Shown here piece by piece: positions 39,144 through 47,441 of a stretch of DNA of 64,000 nt. The notes below the pieces were generated by a model, which saw nothing but the letters and a program-made list of their open reading frames with translations, ran no database searches and was not told where the DNA came from. Source of the DNA: Sinomonas gamaensis. GTDB lineage: Bacteria > Actinomycetota > Actinomycetes > Actinomycetales > Micrococcaceae. Both the position numbers and the translations under genes were made by a program. The stretch is from contig NZ_SSCL01000005.1 in NCBI RefSeq assembly GCF_005876955.1, forward strand, positions 212,178 through 276,177. Direction: 5' to 3'. Position 1 is the first letter of the stretch. Every line of letters begins with the position of its first letter.

Positions 39144-39665
39144 TCAGGCGGAGGCCGTCGCCTCCCGGTGGGCCTGCGCGAGCTCCACGTAATGGGCGGC
39201 GTTCCGGTGGACGCCCTGCACTTCGTCGTCAGTGAGTTCCCGGCGAACCTTCGCCGGCACGCCGGCTACGAGCGAGCGCGGTGGGACGATGGTCCCCTCC
39301 AGCACGACAGCGCCGGCTGCCACGAGCGAGTCCTCACCGATCACGGCGCCGTTCATGATCGTCGCACTCATGCCGACGAGGACGTTGTCCTCCACGGTGC
39401 ATCCATGGACGACGGCGTTGTGTCCGACTGAGACGCCGGAGCCGAGAGTGCACGGGAAGCCCGCGTCGGCATGGAGGACCACGTTGTCCTGGAGGTTGCT
39501 GCCAGCGCCGACCGTGATCGTCGCGCTGTCAGCCCGCACGGACACGCCGTAGAAAGCACTCGCACGCTCGCCCAGATGGGCGTCTCCTATGATGCTCGCC
39601 GTCGGGGCAACGAAGGCGCTGGGATGGATGTCGGGGCTCTTGCCCCCGAAGTCGATGACAGGCAT
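39144..39665 (-). CDS. Gamma-class carbonic anhydrase-like protein
   Basis: A 173-residue left-handed beta-helix protein of the gamma-carbonic anhydrase/YrdA/PaaY group. Hexapeptide repeats run through most of it: SAFVAPTASIIGDAHLGERAS, then ITVGAGSNLQDNVVLHAD, SVGHNAVVHGCTVED, VGMSATIMNGAVIGE. The His residues in VVLHAD and VGHNAVVHG are the expected zinc ligands. The ATG at 39665 has a weak site (GGGGCGC). Actual carbonic anhydrase activity in this subgroup is variable. Confidence 0.9.
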   Translation of the reverse strand: MPVIDFGGKSPDIHPSAFVAPTASIIGDAHLGERASAFYGVSVRADSATITVGAGSNLQDNVVLHADAGFPCTLGSGVSVGHNAVVHGCTVEDNVLVGMSATIMNGAVIGEDSLVAAGAVVLEGTIVPPRSLVAGVPAKVRRELTDDEVQGVHRNAAHYVELAQAHREATASA

Positions 39666-39734
39666 GCGCCCCAGAGTAGTGCGCCTCCCGAGCAACTGAA
39701 ACGTTAACATAAACGGGGGTTTTGCGTTCACTTC

Positions 39735-39763
39735 TTGACGACAAGCGCGCACCAGTCCATGCT
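39735..39763 (+). promoter_or_regulatory. Promoter of the ROK gene, probably leaderless
   Basis: A -35 box TTGACG (39735) and a -10-like CATGCT (39758) are 17 bp apart, and the ATG at 39771 lies just where transcription should begin. There is no ribosome binding site. The sequence TTGCGTTCACTTCTTGACGA recurs almost unchanged before the ABC ATPase gene. Just upstream lies AACGTTAACATAAACG, a possible operator. Confidence 0.5.
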
Positions 39764-39770
39764 GTGACCC

Positions 39771-40964
39771 ATGGTCTCCACCCTGCGCTCGACGGCGAGC
39801 GCCTCCAGCAATCCGGGCTCCCAGTCCGCCCTTCGGCGGCTGAACGAGCAGCGCATCGTGGAGGCGCTCATGACCGGACCCGCCACGCAGGCGGAACTCG
39901 CGCGCACCACGGGCCTCTCGACTGCTACCGTCTCGAACATCGTCAGGGTGCTGCAGGACGCGGCAATCGTTGCGACAGAACCCACGACGAGCTCGGGGCG
40001 CCGCGCGCTGAGCGTGCGTCTCAACAGCAACAGTGCCGTGGCTGTGGGAATCGACTTCGGGAGACGCCACCTGCGGCTCGTCCTCTCGAACCTCGGGTAC
40101 GACGTGCTGGCAGAGGAGGCGATCTCGCTCCCCTTGGGCCACGAGGCCGACGTCGGCATCGCGGCTGCCGTCGACGTCCTCGACTCGCTGCTGGAGCAGG
40201 CAGGCGTGGCGCGGCGGGACGTCGTAGGAGTGGGCGCCGGCATTCCGGGCCCGATCGACCACAGGACTGGCTCTGTCGCACAGGGTGCCATCCTCCCCGA
40301 ATGGGTCGGCTTCAATCTGCTCTCGCACCTCGAGGACGTGCTCCAACTCCCCGTCTACATTGACAACGACGCCAATCTGGGCGCGCTCAGCGAGGTGACC
40401 TGGGGTCCGCACAGCAGTGTCTCGAATCTGGTCTTCGTCAAGATCGGCTCGGGCATCGGCGCGGGCCTCATCCTCAACGGCCAGCCCTTCTACGGCCACG
40501 TCGGAGTGACCGGCGAGATCGGGCACGCCACGATCGTGGAGCACGGCCTGGTGTGCCGGTGCGGCAACCGCGGATGCCTCGAAACGGTGGCCTCCACGAC
40601 TACGATGGTCGAGCTCCTGAGCCGGGGCGAGAAGGAACCAATCACCCCGGACGACATCGTGCGCCGCGCTCTGGCCCATGACGCCGCGACGCTCCGGGTT
40701 ATCGACGACGCCGGCCTCGCCGTCGGGCGCTCGCTGGGGAACGTCGCCAACCTCATCAACCCTGAGGTGATCGTCGTCGGCGGCCCTCTGGCCGAGCTCG
40801 GAGACATCCTCCTCGACCCCATCCGGCGGGGGCTCATGCGGCACGCCGTGCCCCTCATCGGCCAATCGACGACCGTGACGATGTCGGCCCTCGGCTCCCG
40901 CGCCGAAGTCCTCGGAGCGGCCGCGCTGGTATTCCAGCACGCTGACATTTCCCATCATTCCTGA
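39771..40964 (+). CDS. ROK-family (XylR/NagC-type) transcriptional repressor
   Basis: A 397-residue regulator. The N-terminal ~85 residues hold a winged helix (VEALMTGPATQAELARTTGLSTATVSNIVRVL); the rest is a ROK sugar-kinase-like domain with GIDFGRRHLRLVLSN, GAGIPGPIDHRTG, VYIDNDANLGALSE, the zinc signature VCRCGNRGCLE and the second nucleotide loop VIVVGGPLAELGD. It precedes a monosaccharide ABC transporter in the same direction, and the two share promoter sequence, so it most likely controls the transporter in response to a sugar. Confidence 0.92.
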   Translation: MVSTLRSTASASSNPGSQSALRRLNEQRIVEALMTGPATQAELARTTGLSTATVSNIVRVLQDAAIVATEPTTSSGRRALSVRLNSNSAVAVGIDFGRRHLRLVLSNLGYDVLAEEAISLPLGHEADVGIAAAVDVLDSLLEQAGVARRDVVGVGAGIPGPIDHRTGSVAQGAILPEWVGFNLLSHLEDVLQLPVYIDNDANLGALSEVTWGPHSSVSNLVFVKIGSGIGAGLILNGQPFYGHVGVTGEIGHATIVEHGLVCRCGNRGCLETVASTTTMVELLSRGEKEPITPDDIVRRALAHDAATLRVIDDAGLAVGRSLGNVANLINPEVIVVGGPLAELGDILLDPIRRGLMRHAVPLIGQSTTVTMSALGSRAEVLGAAALVFQHADISHHS

Positions 40965-40992
40965 TCGCTTTCATATCGGTTGCGTTAAAGGC

Positions 40993-41022
40993 TTGACGAC
41001 AACCTGCGCGTGAGGGTTTACT
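40993..41022 (+). promoter_or_regulatory. Promoter of the sugar ABC transporter operon
   Basis: TTGACG at 40993 and TTTACT at 41017 with 18-bp spacing. The stretch TTGCGTTAAAGGCTTGACGA closely matches the one before the ROK gene, arguing for common control. The leader to the ATG at 41091 is about 60 nt and ends with GGAGGCGAAGGG. Confidence 0.55.
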
Positions 41023-41090
41023 CATTCCTCAGACGGCCCCGCCTTCGCGGACGGCCGGACAATGAGGTTCGACCAGGAGGCGAAGGGCAT

Positions 41091-42635
41091 ATGGCCAACG
41101 AACCTGTAATCCTGCAGATGCGATCCATCACGAAGGAGTTCCCGGGCGTCAAGGCGCTCTCGGATGTCAGTCTCAGCGTCAAGGCGGGCGAGATCCACGC
41201 GATCTGCGGGGAGAACGGCGCCGGCAAGTCGACGCTGATGAAGGTCCTCTCCGGCGTGTACCCCCACGGGACGTACTCGGGCGAGATCGTCTACCAGGGC
41301 GAGGTCCAGGAGTTCAAGGACATCCGGGCCAGCGAACACGCCGGCATCGTGATCATCCACCAGGAGCTCGCGCTCATCCCCGAGCTCTCGATCATGGAGA
41401 ACATCTTCCTCGGCAACGAGCCAGCCAAGCGCGGGGTGATCGACTGGAAGGAAGCCCGCCGACGCTCGATCGACCTCATGGCGCGGGTGGGCCTCACGGA
41501 GGACCCGGACACGCCGATCAAGGAGATCGGGGTCGGAAAGCAGCAGCTCGTCGAGATCGCGAAGGCGCTCAACAAGTCGGTCAAGCTCCTCATCCTCGAC
41601 GAGCCCACGGCCGCGTTGAACGAGAGCGACTCCCAGCACCTGCTGGATCTGATCCTCGGCCTGAAGGGCCGCGGCATCACGTCGATCATCATTTCGCACA
41701 AGCTCAACGAGATCGAGCAGGTCGCCGACTCCATCACGATCATCCGCGACGGAAAGTCGATCGAAACGCTTGACGTCAAGGCCGACGGCGTGGACGAGGA
41801 CCGGATCATCAAGGGCATGGTGGGACGGACGCTCGAGTCCCGCTTCCCGGACCACACGCCGCACATCGGTGAGGTCCTGTTCGAGGTGAAGGACTGGACG
41901 GTCCAGCATCCGACCGTCCCGGACCGTCTCGTGTGCAAGGGGTCGAACTTCTTCGTCCGGAAGGGCGAGATCGTCGGCTTCGCAGGTCTCATGGGCGCGG
42001 GGCGCACGGAGCTCGCGCGGTCGATCTTCGGCCACTCGTACGGCAAGTTCATCTCGGGCCAGACCTTCATGCACGGCAAAGAGGTCAAGATGCACACGGT
42101 CGCCCAGGCGATCGATGCGGGCCTCGGCTACGTCACCGAGGACCGCAAGTCGCTGGGCCTGAACCTCCTCGACGACATCAAGACGACGACGGTCTCCGCG
42201 GGGCTGAAGAAGATCACCAAGGGCCTCGTCGTCGATGTGAATCGCGAGTACCAGGTCGCGGAGGAGTACCGGAAGTCGCTTCGGACGAAGACCCCGAGCG
42301 TGGACGAGGGCGTGGCAAAGCTCTCGGGCGGGAACCAGCAGAAGGTGGTTCTCGCGAAGTGGATGTTCACTGACCCCGAACTGCTCATCCTCGACGAGCC
42401 GACTCGCGGGATCGACGTCGGCGCGAAGTACGAGATCTACGGGATCATCCAGCGTCTGGCCAACCAGGGCAAGGGCGTCATCGTCATCTCCTCCGAGCTC
42501 CCCGAGCTGCTCGGCCTCTCGGACCGGATCTACACGATCTTCGAAGGCGCCATCACGGGCGTCCTCGACAAGGAGGAAGCCACGCAGGAAAGCCTCATGA
42601 AGCTCATGACCCAATCCCGCAAGCGCGTTGCCTGA
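41091..42635 (+). CDS. mmsA: Multiple monosaccharide ABC transporter ATPase (MmsA/GguA-like)
   Basis: A 514-residue protein with two ABC ATPase domains. NBD1: Walker [31 protein letters not shown], and [16 protein letters not shown], with an altered signature ([16 protein letters not shown]). NBD2: degenerate Walker [20 protein letters not shown] and [20 protein letters not shown]. The sequence FLGNE...GVIDW...[10 protein letters not shown] is the GguA/MmsA pattern. It powers the permease and lipoprotein that follow, importing sugars such as xylose, arabinose, glucose or galactose. Confidence 0.94.
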   Translation: MANEPVILQMRSITKEFPGVKALSDVSLSVKAGEIHAICGENGAGKSTLMKVLSGVYPHGTYSGEIVYQGEVQEFKDIRASEHAGIVIIHQELALIPELSIMENIFLGNEPAKRGVIDWKEARRRSIDLMARVGLTEDPDTPIKEIGVGKQQLVEIAKALNKSVKLLILDEPTAALNESDSQHLLDLILGLKGRGITSIIISHKLNEIEQVADSITIIRDGKSIETLDVKADGVDEDRIIKGMVGRTLESRFPDHTPHIGEVLFEVKDWTVQHPTVPDRLVCKGSNFFVRKGEIVGFAGLMGAGRTELARSIFGHSYGKFISGQTFMHGKEVKMHTVAQAIDAGLGYVTEDRKSLGLNLLDDIKTTTVSAGLKKITKGLVVDVNREYQVAEEYRKSLRTKTPSVDEGVAKLSGGNQQKVVLAKWMFTDPELLILDEPTRGIDVGAKYEIYGIIQRLANQGKGVIVISSELPELLGLSDRIYTIFEGAITGVLDKEEATQESLMKLMTQSRKRVA

Positions 42636-42675
42636 AACGCAGAAGACAGCCAAGGAAGCACCGCAAGGAAACATC

Positions 42676-43947
42676 ATGGACGCCCTCAAGAAGCTCTTCG
42701 GCGGCAACACCCGTCAGTTCGGCATGATCTTCGCCCTCGTGGCCCTGATCATCCTCTTCCAGATCCTCACCGGTGGCCTGACCCTGACGCCGGACAACGT
42801 CATCAACCTCTTCAACGGCAACTCCTACATCCTCATCCTCGCGATCGGCATGGTCCTCGTGATCATCGCGGGCCACATTGACCTCTCGGTCGGCTCCATC
42901 GCGGCAGCCGTCGGGATCATCGTGGCCATCACGATGCGGGACTGGCACCTTCCCACGTGGGTGGGCATCATCTTCGGTCTGGCCATCGGCGCGGCTATCG
43001 GCGTCTGGCAGGGCTTCTGGGTCGCCTACGTGGGGATTCCGGCGTTCATCGTGACGCTCGCCGGCATGCTGATCTTCCGCGGTGTGAACCAGTTCATCGG
43101 CCAGTCCAACACCGTGCCCGTCCCCCAGGACTTCCAGTACATCGGCGCGGGCTACCTGCCGGAGATCGGCCCGGACACGGGCTATAACAACCTGACGCTG
43201 CTCATCGGCGTGCTCGGCGCGGCCTTCGTGGTCTACAGCGAGCTGCGCAGCCGCCGCGAGGCGAAGCAGCTCGGCGCTGAGGTGCCCGAGCTGTGGGTCA
43301 CGGTGACGAAGGTCGTGCTCATCTGCGCGGCGATCCTCTACGCGACCTACCTCTTCGCGACAGGCCGGCCGGGGACGTCGTTCCCGATCCCGGGCATCAT
43401 CCTCGGCGTGCTCGTGCTCATTTACGGCTTCGTCTCCGCAAAGACGATTATCGGGCGCCACATCTACGCCGTGGGCGGCAACCGCCACGCTGCAGAGCTC
43501 TCCGGCGTCCAGTCGAAGCGGGTCAACTTCCTCGTGATGATGAACATGGCCATCCTCTCGGCCCTCGCGGGCATGGTCTTCGTGGGCCGCTCCACCGCGT
43601 CCGGCCCGTTCGACGGCACGGGCTGGGAGCTCGACGCGATCGCGGCCGTGTTCATCGGCGGCGCCGCGGTGACTGGTGGCGTCGGCACCGTGATCGGCTC
43701 GATCGTCGGTGGCCTGGTGATGGCGGTGCTCAACAACGGCCTTCAGCTCCTCGGCATCGGGGCGGACCGGACCGCGATCATCAAGGGCCTCGTGCTCCTC
43801 GCCGCCGTCGCCTTCGACGTCTACAACAAGTCGCAGGGCCGCCGCTCGATCATCGGACTGCTCATGCGCAACGGCAGCAACCGGGCGGTCCCCGCCCAGC
43901 CGGACGAGACGACCAAGACCAGCGAAGTCCTCGCGAAGGAAGCCTGA
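42676..43947 (+). CDS. mmsB: Multiple monosaccharide ABC transporter permease (MmsB/GguB-like)
   Basis: A 423-residue membrane protein with about ten to twelve helices of the RbsC/XylH type. LAIGMVLVIIAGHIDLSVGSIAA, GIPAFIVTLAGMLIFRGVNQ, GRHIYAVGGNRHAAELSGV and the AAVFIGGAAVTGGVGTVIGS helix are diagnostic. The ATG at 42676 has AAGGA 7 bp upstream; a TTG 48 bp earlier overlaps the ATPase gene but lacks a site. Confidence 0.94.
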   Translation: MDALKKLFGGNTRQFGMIFALVALIILFQILTGGLTLTPDNVINLFNGNSYILILAIGMVLVIIAGHIDLSVGSIAAAVGIIVAITMRDWHLPTWVGIIFGLAIGAAIGVWQGFWVAYVGIPAFIVTLAGMLIFRGVNQFIGQSNTVPVPQDFQYIGAGYLPEIGPDTGYNNLTLLIGVLGAAFVVYSELRSRREAKQLGAEVPELWVTVTKVVLICAAILYATYLFATGRPGTSFPIPGIILGVLVLIYGFVSAKTIIGRHIYAVGGNRHAAELSGVQSKRVNFLVMMNMAILSALAGMVFVGRSTASGPFDGTGWELDAIAAVFIGGAAVTGGVGTVIGSIVGGLVMAVLNNGLQLLGIGADRTAIIKGLVLLAAVAFDVYNKSQGRRSIIGLLMRNGSNRAVPAQPDETTKTSEVLAKEA

Positions 43948-43998
43948 GAGCTTCAGGCCACAGATTTCCCCACCCGGAAAATACAGAAAGCGAAAACC

Positions 43999-45096
43999 AT
44001 GCGAATGTTTGGCAAGGCAGGAAAGGCAGCAGCAGTCGCTGCCATCGCAGCGCTGGCGCTGACCGCCTGCGGTCGCTCCGAGGGCACCTCGGGCGGGTCC
44101 AGCAGCGGAAGCGGGGGCTTCGCGCAGAACTCCGTGATCGGCGTCGCCCTCCCCCAGAAGACGTCGGAGAACTGGGTCCTCGCCGAGGGCCTGTTCAACG
44201 ACGGCCTCAAGAGCGCGGGCTTCACTCCGAACGTGCAGTTCGCGAACGGCGGCGTGAGCGAGCAGCAGAACCAGATTTCGACCATGGTCACGAAGGGCGC
44301 CAAGGTCATCATCGTCGGCGCCATCGACGGTTCCCAGCTCGGCACCCAGCTCAAGCAGGCCAAGGATGCCGGCGCGACGATCATCGCGTACGACCGCCTC
44401 CTGAAGAACACCGACGCGGTCGACTACTACGTCGCGTACGACAACTTCAAGGTCGGCCAGCTCCAGGGCCAGGCGCTCCTGGACGGCATGAAGGCCAAGA
44501 AGCCGAGCGGTCCGTACAACATCGAGCTGTTCGCCGGCTCGCCCGATGACGCCAACGCGAAGGTCTTCTTCGACGGCGCCATGAGCGTGCTCCAGCCGAA
44601 GATCGACGACGGCACCCTCAAGGTCCTCTCCGGCCAGAAGGCCTTCGACCAGGCCGTGACGCAGGGCTGGAAGGCCGAGAACGCGCAGAAGCGCATGGAC
44701 ACGCTTCTTGCGGCGAGCTACAACAGCGCACCGCTCGACGGCGTGCTCTCCCCGAACGACACGCTCGCCCGCGCGATCATCACCTCGGTCAAGAGCGCCG
44801 GCAAGCCGATCCCGGTTGTGACGGGTCAGGACTCCGAGGTGGAGTCGGTCAAGTCCATCATGGCTGGCGAGCAGTACTCCACGATCAACAAGGACACGCG
44901 CAACCTCGTGGCCAAGGCGATCGACATGGTGAAGAAGCTCCAGGCCGGCCAGAAGCCGGACATCAACGACGACAAGTCGTACAACAACGGCGTCAAGACC
45001 GTCCCGGCCTACCTGCTCCCGCCGGTCATCGTCACGAAGGCCAACGCCAAGGAGGCCTACGCGAACGACCCGACGCTGAGCAAGCTGACCCAGTAG
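43999..45096 (+). CDS. chvE: Multiple monosaccharide-binding lipoprotein (ChvE-like)
   Basis: A 365-residue lipoprotein with lipobox ALTAC (Cys at residue 24) and a Gly/Ser linker. The sugar-binding fold follows: IGVALPQKTSENWVLAEGLF, VIIVGAIDGSQLGTQL, IIAYDRLL, NIELFAGSPDDANAKVFFDG, LDGVLSPNDTLAR and PVVTGQDSEVESVKSI are typical of ChvE-type proteins. It ends the three-gene operon and is followed by a strong terminator. Confidence 0.95.
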   Translation: MRMFGKAGKAAAVAAIAALALTACGRSEGTSGGSSSGSGGFAQNSVIGVALPQKTSENWVLAEGLFNDGLKSAGFTPNVQFANGGVSEQQNQISTMVTKGAKVIIVGAIDGSQLGTQLKQAKDAGATIIAYDRLLKNTDAVDYYVAYDNFKVGQLQGQALLDGMKAKKPSGPYNIELFAGSPDDANAKVFFDGAMSVLQPKIDDGTLKVLSGQKAFDQAVTQGWKAENAQKRMDTLLAASYNSAPLDGVLSPNDTLARAIITSVKSAGKPIPVVTGQDSEVESVKSIMAGEQYSTINKDTRNLVAKAIDMVKKLQAGQKPDINDDKSYNNGVKTVPAYLLPPVIVTKANAKEAYANDPTLSKLTQ

Positions 45097-45141
45097 TCCT
45101 GCTGACCCGGTAGAGCTGTTCAGCTCGCTTGGGCGAGCACA

Positions 45142-45183
45142 GACGACGGCGGCCGTCCCCACGTGGGGGCGGCCGCCGTCGTC
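45142..45183 (+). terminator. Terminator of the sugar transporter operon
   Basis: A 19-bp GC-rich stem (45142-45160 with 45165-45183, one G-U pair) with an ACGT loop, 45 bp after the lipoprotein gene stop. Confidence 0.85.
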
Positions 45184-45210
45184 GTCCATGCCCATGCAAG
45201 GATGGGGTGC

Positions 45211-46290
45211 ATGACGCGTCACATCCAGCACACGTGGCTCTCGCTCCAGGACAACATGGACCCCCTCGCCGCCACCGGCGAGACGCTGCGCTGGGGCGTG
45301 GTGGCCACGGGTGGGATTGCGCGGACCGTCGTGCGGGACCTCGCGATGCTTCCGGACGCCACGCTGCATGCGGTGAGTTCCCGCAGCCGGGAGCGCGCGG
45401 CGGAGTTCGCGCGCGAGTTCGGCTTCCGGCGCCACTACGCGGACGACGACGGCGTCCCCGGCTATGCGGCGCTGGCCCAGGATCCGGACGTTGACGTCGT
45501 CTACGTGGCGACGCCGCACGCCCAGCACTACGAAGCCGCCAAGGCCGTGATCGAGGCGGGAAAGCACGTCCTCGTCGAGAAGGCGTTCACGGTGAATGCC
45601 CATGAGGCGCAGGAGCTCGTGGACCTCGCCAAGGCGCGGGGTGTGTTCCTCATGGAAGCGGTCTGGTCGCGGTTCCTGCCGTCCATGCAGAGGGCGTTCG
45701 AGATCGCCGAGTCGGGGGAGCTCGGCGCGGTGCAATGGGTCTCGGCCGACTTGGGCTTCCCGGCGCCCAAAGATCCGACAAACCGCATCTGGGCGCTCGA
45801 AGCTGGCGGCGGCGCGCTGCTCGACCTTTCGGTGTACCCCCTCCTCTGGGCCGTGGGGGCGCTCGGCTTCCCGGATTCCCTCACCGCGTTGGGCACCCTC
45901 AACGAGGACGGTGTGGACGAGCAGAACGTCCTGGCGCTGGGGTACAGCGGGGGTCAGCTCGCCACCCTGACGTCATCGCTGCTGGCCCACGGGCCGCGAG
46001 CAGCAACCATCGCGGGCTCGGAGGGCGTCCTCACCACTCTCGGCAGCATCAACAATCCGCGGGAGCTCGTGGTCCGGCGCGGGTGGGACCCTCCGCGCAC
46101 CGAGAATTTCGACGCCGTCGGCCGGGGCTATGTGTACGAGCTGCGGGAGGTGACGCGCTGTGTTCAGTCGGGCGTCACCGAGAGCCCGACCATGCCCTGG
46201 TCTCACACCCTCAGCACCATGCGGCTTTTCGATGGGGTGCGCCGCCAACTTGGGGTGCGGTACCCCAACGACGAGCGTGTCATACGCTAA
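45211..46290 (+). CDS. Gfo/Idh/MocA-family NAD(P)-dependent oxidoreductase
   Basis: A 359-residue dehydrogenase. The Rossmann loop is WGVVATGGIARTVVRDL, followed by DVDVVYVATPHAQHYEAAKA, and the conserved GKHVLVEKAFTVNAHEAQEL holds the catalytic Lys (EKA). The C-terminal alpha/beta domain has GGGALLDLSVYPL. The ATG at 45211 has AAGGA upstream; a second ATG at 45256 is also plausible. These enzymes oxidise sugars or cyclitols or reduce trans-dihydrodiols, which fits the sugar transporter next to it. A terminator between them makes the link indirect. Confidence 0.9.
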   Translation: MTRHIQHTWLSLQDNMDPLAATGETLRWGVVATGGIARTVVRDLAMLPDATLHAVSSRSRERAAEFAREFGFRRHYADDDGVPGYAALAQDPDVDVVYVATPHAQHYEAAKAVIEAGKHVLVEKAFTVNAHEAQELVDLAKARGVFLMEAVWSRFLPSMQRAFEIAESGELGAVQWVSADLGFPAPKDPTNRIWALEAGGGALLDLSVYPLLWAVGALGFPDSLTALGTLNEDGVDEQNVLALGYSGGQLATLTSSLLAHGPRAATIAGSEGVLTTLGSINNPRELVVRRGWDPPRTENFDAVGRGYVYELREVTRCVQSGVTESPTMPWSHTLSTMRLFDGVRRQLGVRYPNDERVIR

Positions 46291-46310
46291 GTGATCCTTG
46301 ACCGGGTCTT

Positions 46311-46326
46311 GACAGACCGGTCTGTC
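46311..46326. promoter_or_regulatory. Perfect 16-bp TetR-type operator palindrome
   Basis: GACAGACCGGTCTGTC is a perfect palindrome with the AGACCGGTCT core known from many TetR-family operators. The -35-like TTGACA at 46309 overlaps its left half, so a bound protein would block RNA polymerase. It is 98 bp upstream of the first surface protein gene. No TetR gene is present in this window. Confidence 0.6.
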
Positions 46327-46423
46327 TTGTTCTTCCATCGGAGTCTAGCGCTTCGACTGCCGTCGTCTTGGCGAGGCGGCCGGGAGCGATTCAACCGGGT
46401 CCTTGACGCTGGGGAGGAGGGAC

Positions 46424-47356
46424 ATGCGGTTGACAGCGGAGACGCGTCAGCGCGTCCTCTCTGCCGTGCGCCACGCGGCCATTGCGGCCGGCGTCGGAGT
46501 CGGTTGGCTGCTGCTGTCCGGGCAGTCGGCAAGCGCTGACTCCCACACGAGCCCACAGCTGCCCGCGGTTCCCGGCGTTGTTTCTTCGCTTCAGACCGTC
46601 GTCCCACCGGTGCCGAGCGTCCTTCAGGATGCCTCGGCGCCACTGCCGAAGGTCGGCGAGGTCCCGAAGTCGGTCTCCGGGGTGCAGGGCGCGCTCTCGG
46701 GAGGAATCACACAGACGACGACGGCGCTCGCCTCGTCCGTAAATGCGCTTCCTTCCGCTGTGGGACCGGTGCTTTCGGGGCCCTTGGAGCCGCTCGCGCC
46801 GGTTGTCGACAGCACCGCATCGGGGCTCGGCAGCGCGCTGACGGAAGTCGGCGGCGGTGTCGCCAAGACGGTGGAAACCCCCGTGCCTGTGTCGGTTCCG
46901 GAGGTCATTCCCGTCCAGATGCCAGCCGCTGCTGCTCCCCCGACCGCGAGCGAGGCCCCCGCACCGGCTGCCGAGGACTCCCCCGCCGCCGCGGACAACC
47001 TCGTGGCGCCGGCCGACGACCTCCTGGCCGCGCCTTCTCCGATCGCCCCCATCGGCCTCGACTGGTCGCAGATCCTGTCGCAGGCGGCGAATGCGACCGC
47101 GGACGACTTTGCGGCGGATTCGCCCGCCTCGCCATCCGACGGTCAGGACCAGCAGCGCCAGCTCCCGCCACCGTCCGCGCCGGCGGGATCCTCGTCTGGA
47201 GGATCCGACGGCACGGTGGGCGGCGGGCCGAATGCCGCCTCGCTCGCGGGCGGCCTCCTGCTCGCTGCGCCCCTGTACCTCAGCGGCCGCCGGCATCGCC
47301 TGTCGGCACTCGTGCCGCCCACTCCCGCGTTCGATCCAGGTTCCACTCCCGACTGA
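46424..47356 (+). CDS. Secreted Ala/Pro/Val-rich surface protein
   Basis: A 310-residue exported protein without a recognised domain. A signal peptide (residues ~10-40, AAIAAGVGVGWLLLSGQSASA) is followed by a low-complexity Val/Pro/Ser/Ala region, then a short more ordered segment (GLDWSQILSQAANATADDFAAD) and a C-terminal hydrophobic helix (AASLAGGLLLAAPLYL) with a basic SGRRHR anchor and a Pro-rich cytosolic end. It lacks an LPXTG motif, so it is held by the helix. GGGGAGGAGG precedes the ATG. It and the next gene share this design. Confidence 0.75.
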   Translation: MRLTAETRQRVLSAVRHAAIAAGVGVGWLLLSGQSASADSHTSPQLPAVPGVVSSLQTVVPPVPSVLQDASAPLPKVGEVPKSVSGVQGALSGGITQTTTALASSVNALPSAVGPVLSGPLEPLAPVVDSTASGLGSALTEVGGGVAKTVETPVPVSVPEVIPVQMPAAAAPPTASEAPAPAAEDSPAAADNLVAPADDLLAAPSPIAPIGLDWSQILSQAANATADDFAADSPASPSDGQDQQRQLPPPSAPAGSSSGGSDGTVGGGPNAASLAGGLLLAAPLYLSGRRHRLSALVPPTPAFDPGSTPD

Positions 47357-47441
47357 CGAGGGGACGGGTCTGCCCTTTGCGGCGGACGTTTTCCGTCCTG
47401 CGCCTCCATGGCGCGATCCCTCTTCTGTCAGGAGATGAACT

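Noticed and set aside
42604..45735. A 1043-codon minus-strand frame opposite the sugar transporter operon
   Set aside because: Same mirror-frame effect of third-position GC; no domain, and it crosses three genuine genes.
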